Positions 63,880 through 64,000 of a DNA stretch of 64,000 nucleotides are shown here, one piece after another. Made by a program: the position numbers and the translations under genes. A model generated the notes under the pieces. It saw only the letters and a list, made by a program, of their open reading frames with translations. It ran no database searches and was not told the DNA's origin. Every line of letters starts with the position of its first letter. Positions within the stretch are counted from its first letter, which is position 1. The stretch is from Chloroflexota bacterium. GTDB lineage: Bacteria; Chloroflexota; Dehalococcoidia; FW602-bin16. Location: the NCBI GenBank assembly GCA_004297765.1, contig SCTZ01000200.1, positions 40,443 to 104,442 on the forward strand, written 5' to 3'.

Positions 63880-64000
63880 TACTACAACCGTAGTTCATCG
63901 AACTTCTCATCTTGAGCACCGCCTCTGTTGGTCATTCTGAGGCGCGCACGCCGAAGAATCCGCGCCCCTCGCCCCCGGAGGTACGGATTCTTCGCGCTGC
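63880..64000. mobile_element. MITE-like element, second copy, cut by the window end
   Basis: TACTACAACCGTAGTTCATCGAACTTCTCATCTTGAGCACCGCCT...GGTCATTCTGAGGCGCGC...GCCGAAGAATCCGCGCCC is the reverse complement of the right half of the element at 25542-25720. The right end lies outside the window. The flank (CTTAG) differs from copy 1. Confidence 0.8.

Overview
The window is a contiguous stretch of bacterial chromosome, GC-rich by eye, with dense short-spaced operons on both strands. No rRNA, tRNA or CRISPR array is visible. The gene content points to Chloroflexota as an inference from style rather than from a marker gene: large GT39/YfhO-type membrane glycosyltransferases, Tad-like pseudopilins with Thr/Pro-rich regions, a split glycine decarboxylase (GcvPA/GcvPB), NEW3-domain/ABC modules, and dispersed 'TCATTCTGAG...GAAGAATCCG' intergenic repeats. 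GTG and TTG starts are frequent, and several track starts were moved to starts with a better Shine-Dalgarno (SD) site or an ATGA/GTGA overlap.

Layout. 1-8.3 kb (+): envelope polysaccharide cluster (capsule-type glycosyltransferase, SAM methyltransferase, GT2 glycosyltransferase, polyprenol-phosphate mannosyltransferase, and a 1355-residue YfhO-flippase fusion). 8.4-13 kb (+): two TadE-like and two TadG-like proteins, with a large near-perfect palindrome between the TadE genes and a palindromic repeat translated in frame inside the second TadG. 13.2-19.5 kb (+): three large membrane proteins (two GT39-like, one DUF2079). 19.7-19.9 kb: a consensus promoter and intrinsic terminator enclosing about 150 nt without a convincing ORF, a candidate structured RNA or leader upstream of purF. 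20.1-23.8 kb (+): purF-purN-purH. 23.9-26 kb: accessory island with a broken DUF3800 gene, a DUF433/DUF5615 toxin-antitoxin pair, a MITE-like element and hairpin repeats. 26-30.4 kb (-): B12/radical-SAM gene, fabF, recJ. 30.5-35.5 kb (+): gcvT-gcvH-gcvPA-gcvPB plus a membrane-anchored J-domain protein. 35.5-40 kb: trpB2, an unusual acyl-CoA dehydrogenase, queG.

40.2-52.4 kb (-) is the most distinctive block: an apparent respiratory and sensory system. In transcription order it holds a histidine kinase with a CXXCH haem motif in its extracytoplasmic sensor domain, its NarL-type regulator, a lone receiver protein, a monohaem lipoprotein, a 12-haem NapC/NirT-like cytochrome, a small membrane protein, a slipin, a 16-Cys ferredoxin subunit, an NrfD-type quinol subunit, a Tat-exported molybdopterin oxidoreductase, and a nine-haem cytochrome made of a NapC-like part and three cytochrome c domains. 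Together they could carry electrons between the quinone pool and an extracytoplasmic substrate, with the kinase reading redox state or a gas.

52.6-54.7 kb (-): a small membrane protein and a methylmalonyl-CoA-mutase-type large subunit. 55-63.8 kb (+): an MprAB-like two-component system, a NEW3 protein with an ABC exporter, a lone receiver with an HtrA protease, and an RpoD-family sigma factor. The NEW3/ABC operon and the receiver/HtrA operon are both preceded by tandem 11-bp repeats (consensus near TCTTAG), the spacing expected for an OmpR/PhoB-family regulator. This suggests one envelope-stress regulon controlled by the neighbouring response regulator. The window ends inside a second copy of the MITE-like element.
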